Shown: positions 1-7,648 of the stretch, piece after piece
How positions within the stretch are numbered: the first letter of the stretch is position 1
Layout: every line of letters begins with the position of its first letter
Origin: an uncultured beta proteobacterium
GTDB lineage: Bacteria > Pseudomonadota > Gammaproteobacteria > Burkholderiales > Burkholderiaceae_C
Length of the DNA: 9,842 nucleotides
Direction: 5' to 3'
Assembly (NCBI GenBank): GCA_903885415.1
Contig: CAISIP010000480.1
Span: 1 to 9,842, forward strand
Notes under the pieces: generated by a model
Seen by the model: the letters and a program-made list of their open reading frames with translations, nothing else
Databases searched by the model: none
Told to the model about the DNA's origin: nothing
Translations under genes and position numbers: made by a program

Positions 1-1542
1 CCGGCGCCGCAGGTGGCGCTGGCCACGCTGGAGGACCGAAGCCATCCGGCCTGGCAGCGGCTCAAGGCCGAGGAGTTGCTGGCGCAGCAGTTGTCGCAGC
101 TGCAGTCGCGCCGCGCCCGCGAGGGCCTGCGCGCGCCCGCGCTGCGCGCCAAGGCCGGCGGACTGCAGCAGCAACTGCTGGCGGCGCTGCCTTTCGCGCT
201 GACCGGCGCGCAGCGCAGGGTCTGCGCCGAAATTGCCGTCGACCTGGCGCGCGAAGCGCCGATGCACCGGCTGCTGCAAGGCGACGTCGGCTCCGGCAAG
301 ACCGTCGTCGCTGCGCTCGCTGCGGCGGCCTGCATCGACGCGGGCTGGCAGTGCGCGCTGATGGCGCCGACCGAAATCCTTGCCGAGCAGCATTTCCGCA
401 AGCTGATCGGCTGGCTGGAACCGCTGGGCGTGACCACCGCCTGGCTGACGGGAAGCCAGAAGGCCAAGGAGCGCCGCGCGATGCTGGCGCTGATCGCCTC
501 CGGCGAGGCGGCGCTGGTCGTAGGAACGCACGCCATCATTCAGGACAAAGTCGGATTCAAGCAGCTGGCGCTGGCCATCATCGACGAGCAGCACCGTTTT
601 GGCGTCGCGCAGCGGCTGGCGCTGCGCGACAAGATGGCGCCGACGCTGATGGACGCGGCGAATGGCGCCAGCCCCCTGCCAGCGGCGGGGACGCCGGGAC
701 CGCATAGCGAACCGCATCTTCTGATGATGACCGCGACGCCGATACCGCGCACGCTGGCGATGAGCTATTACGCCGATCTGGAGGTCTCGACCATCGACGA
801 ACTGCCGCCAGGACGGACCGCGATTGTCACCAAGCTGGTCCAGGAAGCGCGCCGCGACGAAGTGATCGCGCGCGTCGGCGCGCAGCTGGCGCAGGGGCGT
901 CAGGTCTACTGGGTCTGCCCGTTGATTGAGGAGAGCGAGGCGCTGGACCTTGCTAACGCCACCGAGACCCATGCCGCGCTCGGCGCAGCGCTGCCCGGGG
1001 TGGTGCTCGGCCTGCTGCATTCGCGCATGCCGGTGGCCGAGAAGAAGGCCTGCATGGCCGAATTTGTTGCCGGGCGTATGGGCGTGCTGGTCAGCACGAC
1101 GGTGATAGAGGTCGGCGTCGACGTTCCCAATGCCTCGCTGATGGTGATTGAGCACGCCGAGCGCTTTGGGCTGTCGCAGCTGCACCAGCTGCGCGGGCGG
1201 GTCGGCCGCGGTGCCGCGGCTTCGGCCTGCGTCTTGCTGTATTCGACCGGCGACGCTGCGCGCCTGGGGGAAACCGCGCGCGCCAGGCTCAAAGCCATGG
1301 TCGAGACGCATGACGGTTTCGAAATTGCACGGCGCGACCTGGACATTCGTGGCCCCGGCGAGTTTCTCGGCGCGCGCCAGTCGGGCGCCGCGCTGCTGCG
1401 CTTTGCCGACCTGACGGTCGACGCCACGCTGCTGGACTGGGCCCGCTCGGTGGCACCGGCGATGCTCGATCAGCAACCGGAACTCGCGCGCCAGCATGTG
1501 GCGCGCTGGCTCGGCGGCAAGGCCGAGTACCTCAAGGCCTGA
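1..1542 (+). CDS. recG: ATP-dependent DNA helicase RecG (5' end outside window)
   Basis: RecG is a superfamily 2 double-stranded DNA translocase that remodels stalled replication forks and branch-migrates Holliday junctions. The frame is open from base 1, and about 513 codons are present against roughly 690 in the family. The missing part is the N-terminal wedge domain that grips branched DNA. Both helicase lobes are present: Walker A GDVGSGKT (280-303), the DEQH-type Walker B box DEQHRFG (583-603) that is characteristic of RecG, motif III TATPIPRT (from 730), and motif VI QLRGRVGRG (1186-1212). The C-terminal region with ARRDLDIRGPGEFLG is also typical. The segment between the DEQH box and motif III is 42 residues, about 19 longer than I recall for E. 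coli RecG, and is rich in Ala, Pro and Gly. The in-frame GTG at 13 is not a credible start, since family sequence continues upstream of it. The gene ends 45 nt before oxyR on the same strand, so co-transcription is plausible. Confidence 0.97.
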   Translation, partial: PAPQVALATLEDRSHPAWQRLKAEELLAQQLSQLQSRRAREGLRAPALRAKAGGLQQQLLAALPFALTGAQRRVCAEIAVDLAREAPMHRLLQGDVGSGKTVVAALAAAACIDAGWQCALMAPTEILAEQHFRKLIGWLEPLGVTTAWLTGSQKAKERRAMLALIASGEAALVVGTHAIIQDKVGFKQLALAIIDEQHRFGVAQRLALRDKMAPTLMDAANGASPLPAAGTPGPHSEPHLLMMTATPIPRTLAMSYYADLEVSTIDELPPGRTAIVTKLVQEARRDEVIARVGAQLAQGRQVYWVCPLIEESEALDLANATETHAALGAALPGVVLGLLHSRMPVAEKKACMAEFVAGRMGVLVSTTVIEVGVDVPNASLMVIEHAERFGLSQLHQLRGRVGRGAAASACVLLYSTGDAARLGETARARLKAMVETHDGFEIARRDLDIRGPGEFLGARQSGAALLRFADLTVDATLLDWARSVAPAMLDQQPELARQHVARWLGGKAEYLKA

Positions 1543-1587
1543 AGAACCGTTGGCGCAGCCAAGCCCTGCAGATAGGACAATAGTGCC

Positions 1588-2553
1588 ATGACCCTGACTG
1601 AACTGAAGTACATCGTCGCCGTCGCGCGCGAGCGCCATTTTGGCAAGGCCGCCGAGGCCTGCCATGTTTCGCAACCGACGCTGTCGGTCGCGGTCAAGAA
1701 GCTTGAGGAGGAGCTCGAGCTCAAGCTGTTTGAGCGTAGCGCCAACGAGGTCACCGTCACGCCGCTGGGCCAGGAGGTGGTGCGCCAGGCGCAGTCGGTG
1801 CTCGAACAGGCGGCCAACATCCGCGAAATCGCCAGGCGCGGTAAGGATCCGCTGGCCGGCGCGTTGCGCCTGGGCGTGATCTACACCATCGCTCCCTATC
1901 TGCTGCCCGAACTGGTCAAGAACGTGATCCTCAGGACGCCGCAGATGCCGCTGATGCTGCAGGAAAATTTCACCGTCAAGCTGCTTGAAATGCTGCGTAC
2001 CGGGGAGATCGACTGCGCCATACTCGCCGAGCCTTTTCCGGACGCCGGGCTGGCGATGGCGCCCCTGTACGACGAGCCCTTTGTGGCGGCGGTTCCGAGC
2101 AGCCACGCGCTGGCGCAGCACGCTACGCTGACGGCCGAGCAGCTCAAGTCCGAGACCATGCTGCTGCTGGGTACCGGCCACTGCTTTCGCGACCATGTGC
2201 TCGAGGTCTGCCCGGAATTTGCGCGCTTTTCCAGCAACGCCGAGGGCATCCGCAAGAGCTTTGAGGGCTCGTCGCTCGAGACGATCAAGCACATGGTCGC
2301 CGCCGGCATGGGCGTGACCTTGGTGCCACGCCTGGGCGTTCCAAAAGGCTGCCTGGAGCCGCGCGCCGCCAAGCGCAGGGGCGAAGACCCGTTCGTTCGC
2401 TACCTGCCGATTACCGACGAGGCCGGCGGCCCGCCGCCAACCCGACGGGTGGTGCTGGCATGGCGGCGCAGCTTCACGCGCTACGAGGCGATTGCGGCGC
2501 TGCGCAACGCGATCTATGCCTGCGAACTGCCGGGTGTCAAACGCCTGTCCTAG
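1588..2553 (+). CDS. oxyR: LysR-family peroxide sensor and regulator OxyR
   Basis: OxyR is a cytoplasmic tetrameric transcription factor. Hydrogen peroxide oxidises a cysteine pair in it, and the oxidised form activates catalase, peroxidase and related genes. The 321-residue protein has an N-terminal winged helix-turn-helix (about 1-60, with [17 protein letters not shown] as the recognition region) and a two-lobed LysR sensor domain. The diagnostic feature is [12 protein letters not shown] at 197-208. It places Cys199 and Cys208 at the same numbers and 9-residue spacing as the redox pair of E. coli OxyR. The peroxide-pocket residues Thr100, Thr129, His198, Arg201 and Asp202 are also present, so the protein should be a working sensor and not just a LysR relative. 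The start ATG has an AGGA 10 nt upstream (1574-1577). It lies 45 nt after recG and 2 nt before ubiA. OxyR commonly represses its own gene, but I found no clear OxyR box in the short upstream gap, and its promoter may lie within or before recG. Confidence 0.95.
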   Translation: MTLTELKYIVAVARERHFGKAAEACHVSQPTLSVAVKKLEEELELKLFERSANEVTVTPLGQEVVRQAQSVLEQAANIREIARRGKDPLAGALRLGVIYTIAPYLLPELVKNVILRTPQMPLMLQENFTVKLLEMLRTGEIDCAILAEPFPDAGLAMAPLYDEPFVAAVPSSHALAQHATLTAEQLKSETMLLLGTGHCFRDHVLEVCPEFARFSSNAEGIRKSFEGSSLETIKHMVAAGMGVTLVPRLGVPKGCLEPRAAKRRGEDPFVRYLPITDEAGGPPPTRRVVLAWRRSFTRYEAIAALRNAIYACELPGVKRLS

Positions 2554-2555
2554 CG

Positions 2556-3446
2556 ATGCAACGCGGCAAGCCCGGCCTCTACCTGCAATTGATCCGCTGG
2601 GACCGGCCGGCCGGCTGGCTGCTGTTGCTGTGGCCTACGCTGAGCGCGTTGTGGGTCGCCGCCGGGGGGTTTCCGGGCTGGCAGTTGTTGCTGGTTTTCA
2701 CGCTGGGGACCTTCTTGATGCGCAGTGCTGGATGCTGCCTCAACGATGTGGCCGACCGCGATTTCGACCGCCATGTCAAGCGCACGGCGCAACGGCCTGT
2801 CACCCGCGGCGCGGTGTCGGTGAAGGAGGCGCTGGCGCTCGGGGCAGCGCTGGCGCTGGCCGCCTTTGGGCTGGTGCTGAGCACCAACGCGGCGACCATC
2901 GCCTGGTCCTTTGTGGCGCTGGCCGTCGCCGTCGCCTATCCCTACTCGAAGCGCTTCTTCGCCATGCCGCAGGCGGTGCTGGGCGTGGCTTTCAGCTTCG
3001 GCATCCCGATGGCTTTTTCTGCCGTACAGGCGCCGGGCCCACTGACGCTGGAGTCGATGCGCTCCAGCGTGCCGCCGCTGGGCTGGTTGCTGATGCTGGG
3101 CAACCTGTTCTGGGTGCTGGCCTACGACACCGAATACGCGATGGTAGACCGTGACGACGACCTGAAGATCGGCATCAGGACCTCGGCCATCACACTCGGG
3201 CGTTTCGATATCGCCGCGGTGCTGCTGTGCTACGCCGCTTTTCTGGGAAGCTGGAACTACCTGCTGACCAGCCGGCTGCAGTCGGTCTATTTTCTGGCGG
3301 CCGTGATGGCCGCCGCGGCGCAGGCTGGCTGGCACCTCCACCTAATCCGTGAGCGTTCGCGCGAGGGGTGCTTCCAGGCTTTCAGGCGCAACCACTGGCT
3401 GGGCTTTACGCTATTTGCCGGCATCGTCGCGTCAACCTGGCCCTGA
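2556..3446 (+). CDS. ubiA: 4-hydroxybenzoate octaprenyltransferase UbiA
   Basis: This is an integral inner-membrane prenyltransferase that attaches the polyprenyl tail to 4-hydroxybenzoate, an early committed step in ubiquinone biosynthesis. It has 296 residues, close to the 290 of E. coli UbiA. Both Asp-rich metal and diphosphate motifs of the family are present: NDVADRDFD at about residues 63-71, followed by HVKRTAQRP, and [12 protein letters not shown] at about 191-202, followed by [10 protein letters not shown]. Several hydrophobic segments fit the multi-helix membrane fold. The frame extends upstream to an ATG at 2460 inside oxyR. I chose the ATG at 2556 because it gives the usual family N-terminus (a short polar lead, then [20 protein letters not shown]) and falls 2 nt after the oxyR stop. 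There is no obvious Shine-Dalgarno sequence before it, so translation is probably coupled to oxyR. The gene converges with proC across 15 nt. Confidence 0.96.
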   Translation: MQRGKPGLYLQLIRWDRPAGWLLLLWPTLSALWVAAGGFPGWQLLLVFTLGTFLMRSAGCCLNDVADRDFDRHVKRTAQRPVTRGAVSVKEALALGAALALAAFGLVLSTNAATIAWSFVALAVAVAYPYSKRFFAMPQAVLGVAFSFGIPMAFSAVQAPGPLTLESMRSSVPPLGWLLMLGNLFWVLAYDTEYAMVDRDDDLKIGIRTSAITLGRFDIAAVLLCYAAFLGSWNYLLTSRLQSVYFLAAVMAAAAQAGWHLHLIRERSREGCFQAFRRNHWLGFTLFAGIVASTWP

Positions 3447-3461
3447 AGGCGCGTCGCGCGC
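3447..3461. other. Convergent ubiA/proC junction with a small GC hairpin
   Basis: Only 15 nt separate the two stop codons. They include GCGCG (3449-3453) and CGCGC (3457-3461) around a 3-nt loop, a short self-complementary element that reads on both strands. There is no T tract on either side, so it is not a convincing intrinsic terminator. Transcripts from both sides may overlap here or end by Rho. Confidence 0.35.
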
Positions 3462-4280
3462 TCAGTCGGCGCCGAATTCGCGGCCCAGCTCCTGGGCGCG
3501 CAGTTGCGCTGCCTGCAGCGCGCGCTTGAAACGCGGCTTGACGCCATCCTCTTCCAACGCGCTGATCGCTGCAAAGGTGGTTCCCCCCTTGGACGTCACG
3601 CGCTCGCGCAGCACTTCGACCGGCTCGTCGCTGGCGCGCGCGAGTTCGGCAGCGCCAATGAAGGTGGCGACGGCAAGCTGACGGGCCTGCGCGCTGGTCA
3701 GCCCCATTTCGGCGCCGGCCGAGGTCATGGCTTCGATGAAATAGTAAACATAGGCCGGCCCCGAACCCGACAGGGCGGTCACCGCGTCAAGCTGGTCTTC
3801 GGCGTCGACCCACAGCCAGTCGCCGGTGCTTCGGATGACCTGCTCGACGCGCTGACGGTCGCTCGCGCTGACAGCAGCCCGCGCGTAGAAGGCGGTGATT
3901 CCCCGACCAATCAGCGCCGGCGTGTTGGGCATCGCCCGCACCACCCGCTGCGTGCCAAGCCAGCGGGCGATGCTGGCGCTGGGTATTCCGGCCGCCACGC
4001 TCAAGTGCAGCGCGGCGCCGGTATGGGGCCCGGCCTGGCGCGCCGCGTCGCGAAAGCTTTGTGGCTTGACGGCCCAGACAACCACACCCGCTTCGCGCAG
4101 CAGCGGCCCCGCTTGCGCTTGCGCGACGATGCCAAACTGGCTTTGCAGTCGGGCGCGCGTCTCGGCCAGTGGCTCGACCACCTGCAGCTGCCCGGCGGGG
4201 TAGCCCTGGGCGAGCATCCCGGTGATGATCGCGCCGGCCATATTGCCGCCGCCGATGAATGCGATGCCCTGCTCGTCCAT
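3462..4280 (-). CDS. proC: Pyrroline-5-carboxylate reductase ProC
   Basis: ProC catalyses the last step of proline synthesis in the cytoplasm, reducing 1-pyrroline-5-carboxylate to L-proline with NAD(P)H. The protein has 272 residues (E. coli ProC has 269). It begins with the Rossmann dinucleotide-binding strand and loop AFIGGGNMAGAI (about 7-18). It continues with VRAMPNTPALIGRG (about 114-127) and GSGPAYVYYFIEAM (172-185). The active-site loop TSKGGTT (229-235) has Lys where many family members have Pro. The frame runs upstream to an ATG at 4388, which would add 36 residues. I chose the ATG at 4280 because the family sequence starts there and a purine-rich GGGGAAA (minus strand, 4291-4285) precedes it at suitable spacing. 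The gene is monocistronic here: convergent with ubiA and divergent from glpK with a shared 131-nt upstream region. Confidence 0.96.
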   Translation of the reverse strand: MDEQGIAFIGGGNMAGAIITGMLAQGYPAGQLQVVEPLAETRARLQSQFGIVAQAQAGPLLREAGVVVWAVKPQSFRDAARQAGPHTGAALHLSVAAGIPSASIARWLGTQRVVRAMPNTPALIGRGITAFYARAAVSASDRQRVEQVIRSTGDWLWVDAEDQLDAVTALSGSGPAYVYYFIEAMTSAGAEMGLTSAQARQLAVATFIGAAELARASDEPVEVLRERVTSKGGTTFAAISALEEDGVKPRFKRALQAAQLRAQELGREFGAD

Positions 4281-4284
4281 GGTG

Positions 4285-4291
4285 TTTCCCC
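4285..4291 (-). promoter_or_regulatory. Ribosome binding site for proC
   Basis: The minus strand reads GGGGAAA, then ACACC-type spacing, before the ATG at 4280. This site supports the internal start over the in-frame upstream ATGs at 4388 and 4346, which lie in non-conserved sequence. Confidence 0.6.
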
Positions 4292-4300
4292 GACTGTTCA

Positions 4301-4319
4301 GGCCGCGCCGCGCGCGGCC
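4301..4319 (-). repeat. Perfect 7-bp GC hairpin in the proC leader / upstream of glpK
   Basis: GGCCGCG (4301-4307) and CGCGGCC (4313-4319) are perfect inverted repeats around a 5-nt loop. On the minus strand the hairpin would lie about 10 nt upstream of the proC ribosome binding site. On the plus strand it is about 90 nt upstream of glpK. It has no T tract, so it is not a standard terminator. It could affect proC translation or bind a protein, but GC-rich DNA often forms such short stems by chance. Confidence 0.4.
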
Positions 4320-4399
4320 GATCCTGATCCTGATGGCGCCACGCATTGTCGTCGTGATTTCTTGCAGCAATTTCTGCCCATGCGACACCGCGGCGTGGC

Positions 4400-4405
4400 C
4401 ATAAT
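4400..4405 (+). promoter_or_regulatory. Candidate -10 element just before glpK (weak)
   Basis: CATAAT matches the sigma-70 -10 consensus at five of six positions and ends 6 nt before the glpK ATG at 4412. Transcription from it would start at or within 1-2 nt of the ATG, giving a leaderless mRNA. No good -35 hexamer lies 16-18 nt upstream, so the call is tentative. The glpK promoter may instead lie further up in the 4281-4399 region. Confidence 0.3.
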
Positions 4406-4411
4406 CATTCT

Positions 4412-5920
4412 ATGCAGTACATACTCGCGCTCGACCAGGGCACTACCAGCTCACGCGCCATCTTGTTTGACCGCGCCGGCCAGGTGGCGGCGATGGCGCA
4501 GCAGGAGTTCGGTCAGATCTTTCCCCGGCCCGGTTGGGTCGAACACGACGCCAACGCGATATGGCGTTCGCAGTTGGCGGTGGCGGTCGATGTGCTTGCG
4601 GGCGCCGGCGTGCGGGGCCATCAGATCGACGCGGTGGCCATCACGAATCAGCGCGAAACAGCCGTGCTATGGGACCGCAAGACGGGCGAACCGGTGGCCA
4701 ACGCCATCGTCTGGCAGGACCGGCGAACGGCCGGGCGTTGCGACGCGCTGCGCGAACAGGGGCAGGCAGCGCTGATCCAGGCCAAGACCGGCCTGGTGCT
4801 GGACGCCTATTTTTCGGCGACCAAGCTGCAATGGCTGCTCGACCATGTGCCAGGCGCGCGGGCGCGGGCGCGCCGCGGCGAGTTGGCCTTTGGCACCATC
4901 GACAGCTGGCTGGTCTGGAAGCTCACTGGGGGACAGCGCCACGTCAGCGACGCCAGCAACGCCGCGCGGACGATGTTGTTCAACATCCATACGCTGCAGT
5001 GGGACACGCAGTTGCTGGCCATGTTCGATATTCCGGAGGTGGTGCTGCCGCAGGTGTTGCCGTCGAGCGGGGACTTTGGCCTGACCGATCCGGGCCTGTT
5101 CGGCAAGGCGCTGCGCATCGCCGGCATCGCCGGTGACCAGCAGGCTGCCACATTCGGGCAGGCCTGTTTTTCTCCCGGTATGGCGAAGAACACCTATGGC
5201 ACAGGGTGCTTCATGCTGATGAACACCGGCGCCAGCGCCGTCACCAGTCAGCACCGGTTGTTGTCCACGCTGGCATGGGTCGGACCGGGGCCTGGGCTGC
5301 GCCCGGCCATGGCTTGCTACGCGCTCGAGGGTTCGGTGTTCGTGGCCGGCGCGGCCGTGCAGTGGCTGCGTGACGGCCTGGGAATCATCCGGTCGGCCGA
5401 TCAGGTGCAGGCGCTGGCCGAGTCGGTCCCCGACACGCAGGACGTCTATCTGGTGCCGGCCTTTGCCGGTTTGGGCGCACCCGACTGGGACAGCTATGCG
5501 CGCGGCGCGCTGGTGGGCATCACGAGGGGCACTGGCGCCGCGCACATTGCGCGCGCGGCGCTTGAATCGATCGCGCTGCAAAGTGCCGATGTTTTCGGCG
5601 CCATGGCGCTGGACTGCGGCATGGCACTGCGCGAACTGCGGGTAGACGGTGGCGCTTGCCGCAACGACTTGCTGATGCAGATGCAGGCCGATTTTCTGGG
5701 GGTTCCGGTCGTCCGACCGCGGATTACCGAGACGACCGCGCTGGGTGCGGCCTATCTCGCGGGTCTGGCGACCGGGTTTTGGTCCGGGGTGGATGAAATC
5801 GGGTCGCAGTGGGCGATCGACCGGCGCTTCGAACCGGCGATCGGGGCCGCGCAACGCGAGGCCAAGCTGGCACGCTGGCGCCAGGCGGTGCAGCGCTCCC
5901 GGGACTGGGCCGTCCATTGA
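4412..5920 (+). CDS. glpK: Glycerol kinase GlpK
   Basis: GlpK is an FGGY-family sugar kinase that phosphorylates glycerol with ATP to sn-glycerol 3-phosphate, trapping it in the cytoplasm. The 502 residues equal the E. coli length. The N-terminal phosphate-binding loop [10 protein letters not shown] (6-15) is intact. The glycerol-binding residues are at the expected places: Arg81-Glu82 in NQRET, Tyr133 in DAYFSATK, and Asp242-Gln243 in GIAGDQQAA. The C-terminal lobe carries GLGAPDWD and [10 protein letters not shown], typical of the family. The start is fixed by the conserved N-terminus, yet I see no purine-rich ribosome binding site in the 25 nt before it. The loop that binds the inhibitor fructose 1,6-bisphosphate in E. 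coli (GTR, 234-236) is shorter and altered here (KALR before IAGIAGD), so that control may be absent. The gene is followed with a 4-nt overlap by glpD. No glycerol facilitator gene (glpF) or glpR is in the window. Confidence 0.97.
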   Translation: MQYILALDQGTTSSRAILFDRAGQVAAMAQQEFGQIFPRPGWVEHDANAIWRSQLAVAVDVLAGAGVRGHQIDAVAITNQRETAVLWDRKTGEPVANAIVWQDRRTAGRCDALREQGQAALIQAKTGLVLDAYFSATKLQWLLDHVPGARARARRGELAFGTIDSWLVWKLTGGQRHVSDASNAARTMLFNIHTLQWDTQLLAMFDIPEVVLPQVLPSSGDFGLTDPGLFGKALRIAGIAGDQQAATFGQACFSPGMAKNTYGTGCFMLMNTGASAVTSQHRLLSTLAWVGPGPGLRPAMACYALEGSVFVAGAAVQWLRDGLGIIRSADQVQALAESVPDTQDVYLVPAFAGLGAPDWDSYARGALVGITRGTGAAHIARAALESIALQSADVFGAMALDCGMALRELRVDGGACRNDLLMQMQADFLGVPVVRPRITETTALGAAYLAGLATGFWSGVDEIGSQWAIDRRFEPAIGAAQREAKLARWRQAVQRSRDWAVH

Positions 5921-7530
5921 TCGCTGCCGCGCAGGCTGCCGCCCTGCCCACGCAGCGGTCGGAACTGGTCGGGCGCCTGGCGCAGCCGCACCACTACGAT
6001 CTGGCCGTCGTGGGCGGCGGTGCGACCGGTCTGGGTATTGCACTCGACGCTGCCGCTCGGGGCTTCTCGGTGGTGCTGGTCGAGTCACACGACTTCGCCA
6101 AGGGAACTTCCTCGCGAGCCACCAAACTGGTGCACGGCGGCGTACGGTATTTGGCGCAGGGCAACATTGGCCTGGTGCGCGAGGCGCTGCATGAACGCAC
6201 GCTGCTGCTGCACAACGCACCCCATCTGGCGCAACCGCTGGCCTTTGTGATGCCGTCGTACCGCTGGTGGGAAATGCCGTTTTACGGCCTTGGCTTGGCG
6301 GCGTACGACCTGCTGGCCGGCCGCGCTGGGCTCGGCAAAACCGAATTCCTGGGGCCCCGGGAAACCCTGGGCCTGCTGCCCAACGCGCAGCGCCGGGGTT
6401 TGCTCGGGGGGGTGAAATACTGGGACGGTCAGTTTGACGACGCGCGCCTGGCGCTGGCGTTGGCGCGAAGCGCTGCCTTGCAGGGCGCCTTGCTGGTGAA
6501 TTACTGCTGCGCCCGCGATCTGCTGTTTGAGCGGGGCCGGGTCAGCGGACTGCGTTGTGAAGACATGGAAACCGGTGCCGTGCTGCGCATACGCGCGCGC
6601 TGCGTCGTCAACGCGACCGGCGTGTGGGTTGACGCCTTACGCCAGCGCGACGGCGAAGCCAACCCCGGCGATGGCCGCGCACCGACCCAGCGTCTGGTGG
6701 TGCCCAGCCAGGGCGTGCATCTGGTCGTTGACCGCAGGTTTCTGCCCGGCGCAGCCGCCCTGATGGTGCCCAGGACGGCCGACGGCAGGGTGCTGTTTGC
6801 GGTGCCTTGGCTGGGCAAGTTGATCCTGGGTACCACCGATACCCCGCGCAACGACCTGGTGCGCGAGCCGCGGGCAACGCGCGAAGAGGTCGACTTCATC
6901 CTGGGCGAGGCGGCCCGCTACCTTGAGCGCGCCCCGCAGCGCTCGGATGTGCGCAGCGTCTGGGTCGGGCTGCGCCCGCTGGTCAAGCCCCATCACGACG
7001 ATGGCGACACCACCAAGGGCCTGAGCCGCGAGCACCGGGTGCTCGTCAGCCGCAGTGGTCTGGTGAGTGTGACGGGCGGCAAGTGGACGACCTACCGGGC
7101 GATGGCCGAAGACGTTCTTGAGCAGTGTTTTGCCAAGGCACTGCTGCCAAGTCGGGAAAAGGGAGTAACTGCCCACATTTCTCTTGTGGGCGCGGGTTCG
7201 AACGAGCAACCTCGGCCGTCGATGGCCGATGCGCCCGGCTTGCACAGCTACGGAGGCGAGCAGGCCTTGGTGATGGCCCTCCCCGGCGCCAGCAACTGGC
7301 TCACGCCGGGACTGAGCGAAGCAATGGTTCGCTTTGCGGTGCGCCATGAATATGCGCGCTGTGTCGAAGACGTCCTGGCGCGTCGCTCGCGGCTGCTGTT
7401 CCTGGACGCCTGCTTGGCGCACGCCGTCGGCGCTAGGGCTGGCGATATCGTCCGGGAGGAAACGGGCCGCGATCCTGGGACGGACGCGTTCTTGGCGCTG
7501 GCCGACGCCTATTCGGAGCTGCCGGGTTAA
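5917..7530 (+). CDS. glpD: Aerobic glycerol-3-phosphate dehydrogenase GlpD
   Basis: GlpD is a peripheral inner-membrane flavoprotein that oxidises glycerol 3-phosphate to dihydroxyacetone phosphate and passes electrons to ubiquinone. Near the N-terminus is the FAD-binding Rossmann motif [10 protein letters not shown] (31-40), followed by [20 protein letters not shown] (56-75), the hallmark segment of the family. GGKWTTYR (387-394) closes the FAD domain, and a helical C-terminal domain (about 430-537) completes it. The start is set at TTG 5917, whose TTGA overlaps the glpK stop. It gives 537 residues with a short non-conserved lead before the Rossmann strand. A GTG at 5809 would add 36 residues inside glpK with no family likeness. 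No ATG or GTG lies between 5917 and the Rossmann motif, so TTG is the best choice. GlpK supplies its substrate, and the overlap suggests coupled translation. The protein is about 35 residues longer than E. coli GlpD (501). Confidence 0.95.
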   Translation: MIAAAQAAALPTQRSELVGRLAQPHHYDLAVVGGGATGLGIALDAAARGFSVVLVESHDFAKGTSSRATKLVHGGVRYLAQGNIGLVREALHERTLLLHNAPHLAQPLAFVMPSYRWWEMPFYGLGLAAYDLLAGRAGLGKTEFLGPRETLGLLPNAQRRGLLGGVKYWDGQFDDARLALALARSAALQGALLVNYCCARDLLFERGRVSGLRCEDMETGAVLRIRARCVVNATGVWVDALRQRDGEANPGDGRAPTQRLVVPSQGVHLVVDRRFLPGAAALMVPRTADGRVLFAVPWLGKLILGTTDTPRNDLVREPRATREEVDFILGEAARYLERAPQRSDVRSVWVGLRPLVKPHHDDGDTTKGLSREHRVLVSRSGLVSVTGGKWTTYRAMAEDVLEQCFAKALLPSREKGVTAHISLVGAGSNEQPRPSMADAPGLHSYGGEQALVMALPGASNWLTPGLSEAMVRFAVRHEYARCVEDVLARRSRLLFLDACLAHAVGARAGDIVREETGRDPGTDAFLALADAYSELPG

Positions 7531-7531
7531 G

Positions 7532-7563
7532 GATGCGGGGCTAAAGACGCTTGACCCCGCATC
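7532..7563. repeat. Perfect 9-bp inverted repeat spanning the spc promoter -35
   Basis: GATGCGGGG (7532-7540) and CCCCGCATC (7555-7563) are exact reverse complements separated by 14 nt. The left arm begins 1 nt after the glpD stop. The right arm overlaps the last two bases of the -35 hexamer TTGACC. As RNA it could form a stem at the 3' end of the glpK-glpD transcript, but no T tract follows, so a standard intrinsic terminator is unlikely. As DNA it could be an operator controlling the ribosomal promoter. Which role applies cannot be decided from sequence. Confidence 0.6.
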
Positions 7564-7579
7564 GGACTTGGTGCATAAT
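7551..7579 (+). promoter_or_regulatory. Sigma-70 promoter for the rplN (spc) operon
   Basis: A -35 TTGACC (7551-7556) and a -10 CATAAT (7574-7579) are separated by exactly 17 nt, each one mismatch from consensus. Transcription should begin near 7586, giving a leader of about 145 nt before rplN. The bases after the -10 (CGAGGGC, 7580-7586) form a GC-rich discriminator. This is typical of promoters under stringent (ppGpp) control and fits a ribosomal protein operon; that regulatory link is inferred. No A/T-rich UP element is visible upstream. Confidence 0.8.
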
Positions 7580-7627
7580 CGAGGGCTTCGCTTTTAATCG
7601 AGCGAATAAGTTTCTGCCCAAAGGATG

Positions 7628-7648
7628 CGGCGTGAGTGGTTCACGCCG
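7628..7648 (+). ncRNA. Hairpin in the rplN mRNA leader
   Basis: CGGCGTGA (7628-7635) and TCACGCCG (7641-7648) form a perfect 8-bp stem with the 5-nt loop GTGGT. It lies about 40 nt into the predicted leader and 84 nt before the rplN ATG. A second, weaker self-complementary element, CCGG-AAAA-CCGG, sits at 7686-7697. No poly-T follows either, so they are not terminators. Ribosomal protein operons are often controlled by a product binding the leader, which makes this a candidate control structure, but no known binding site was recognised. Confidence 0.5.

Noticed and set aside
1572..1583. Two ATAG tetramers just upstream of oxyR, reminiscent of OxyR half-sites
   Set aside because: The matching CTAT halves and the 10-nt periodic spacing of an OxyR site are missing, and the tetramers overlap the ribosome binding site. 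Chance is enough to explain them.
2550..3341. 263-codon minus-strand open frame opposite ubiA
   Set aside because: It is rich in Gln, Arg and His with no family likeness, and ubiA on the other strand has all diagnostic motifs.
3447..3461. Bidirectional intrinsic terminator between ubiA and proC
   Set aside because: The stem is only 5 bp and neither side has a T tract.
3504..4775. 423-codon open frame on the plus strand across proC and into glpK
   Set aside because: It is antisense to proC and out of frame with glpK, has a low-complexity composition, and its start lacks a ribosome binding site. It is a shadow of proC.
5809..5916. Upstream GTG start for glpD giving a 36-residue N-terminal extension
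   Set aside because: The extension lies wholly inside glpK, is Arg, Gly and Pro rich, and does not resemble GlpD N-termini. The TTG at 5917 explains the gene better.
4667..6220. Long open frame on the minus strand (517 codons) opposite glpK and the start of glpD
   Set aside because: It is rich in Arg, Pro, Ala and Gln with no recognisable domain, and fully opposes two clearly real genes. GC-rich codon bias commonly opens the antisense frame.
7611..7620. TTTCTGCCCA occurs both in the rplN leader and upstream of glpK (4371-4380)
   Set aside because: A shared 10-mer between two places is expected many times by chance in about 10 kb, and the flanks do not match.
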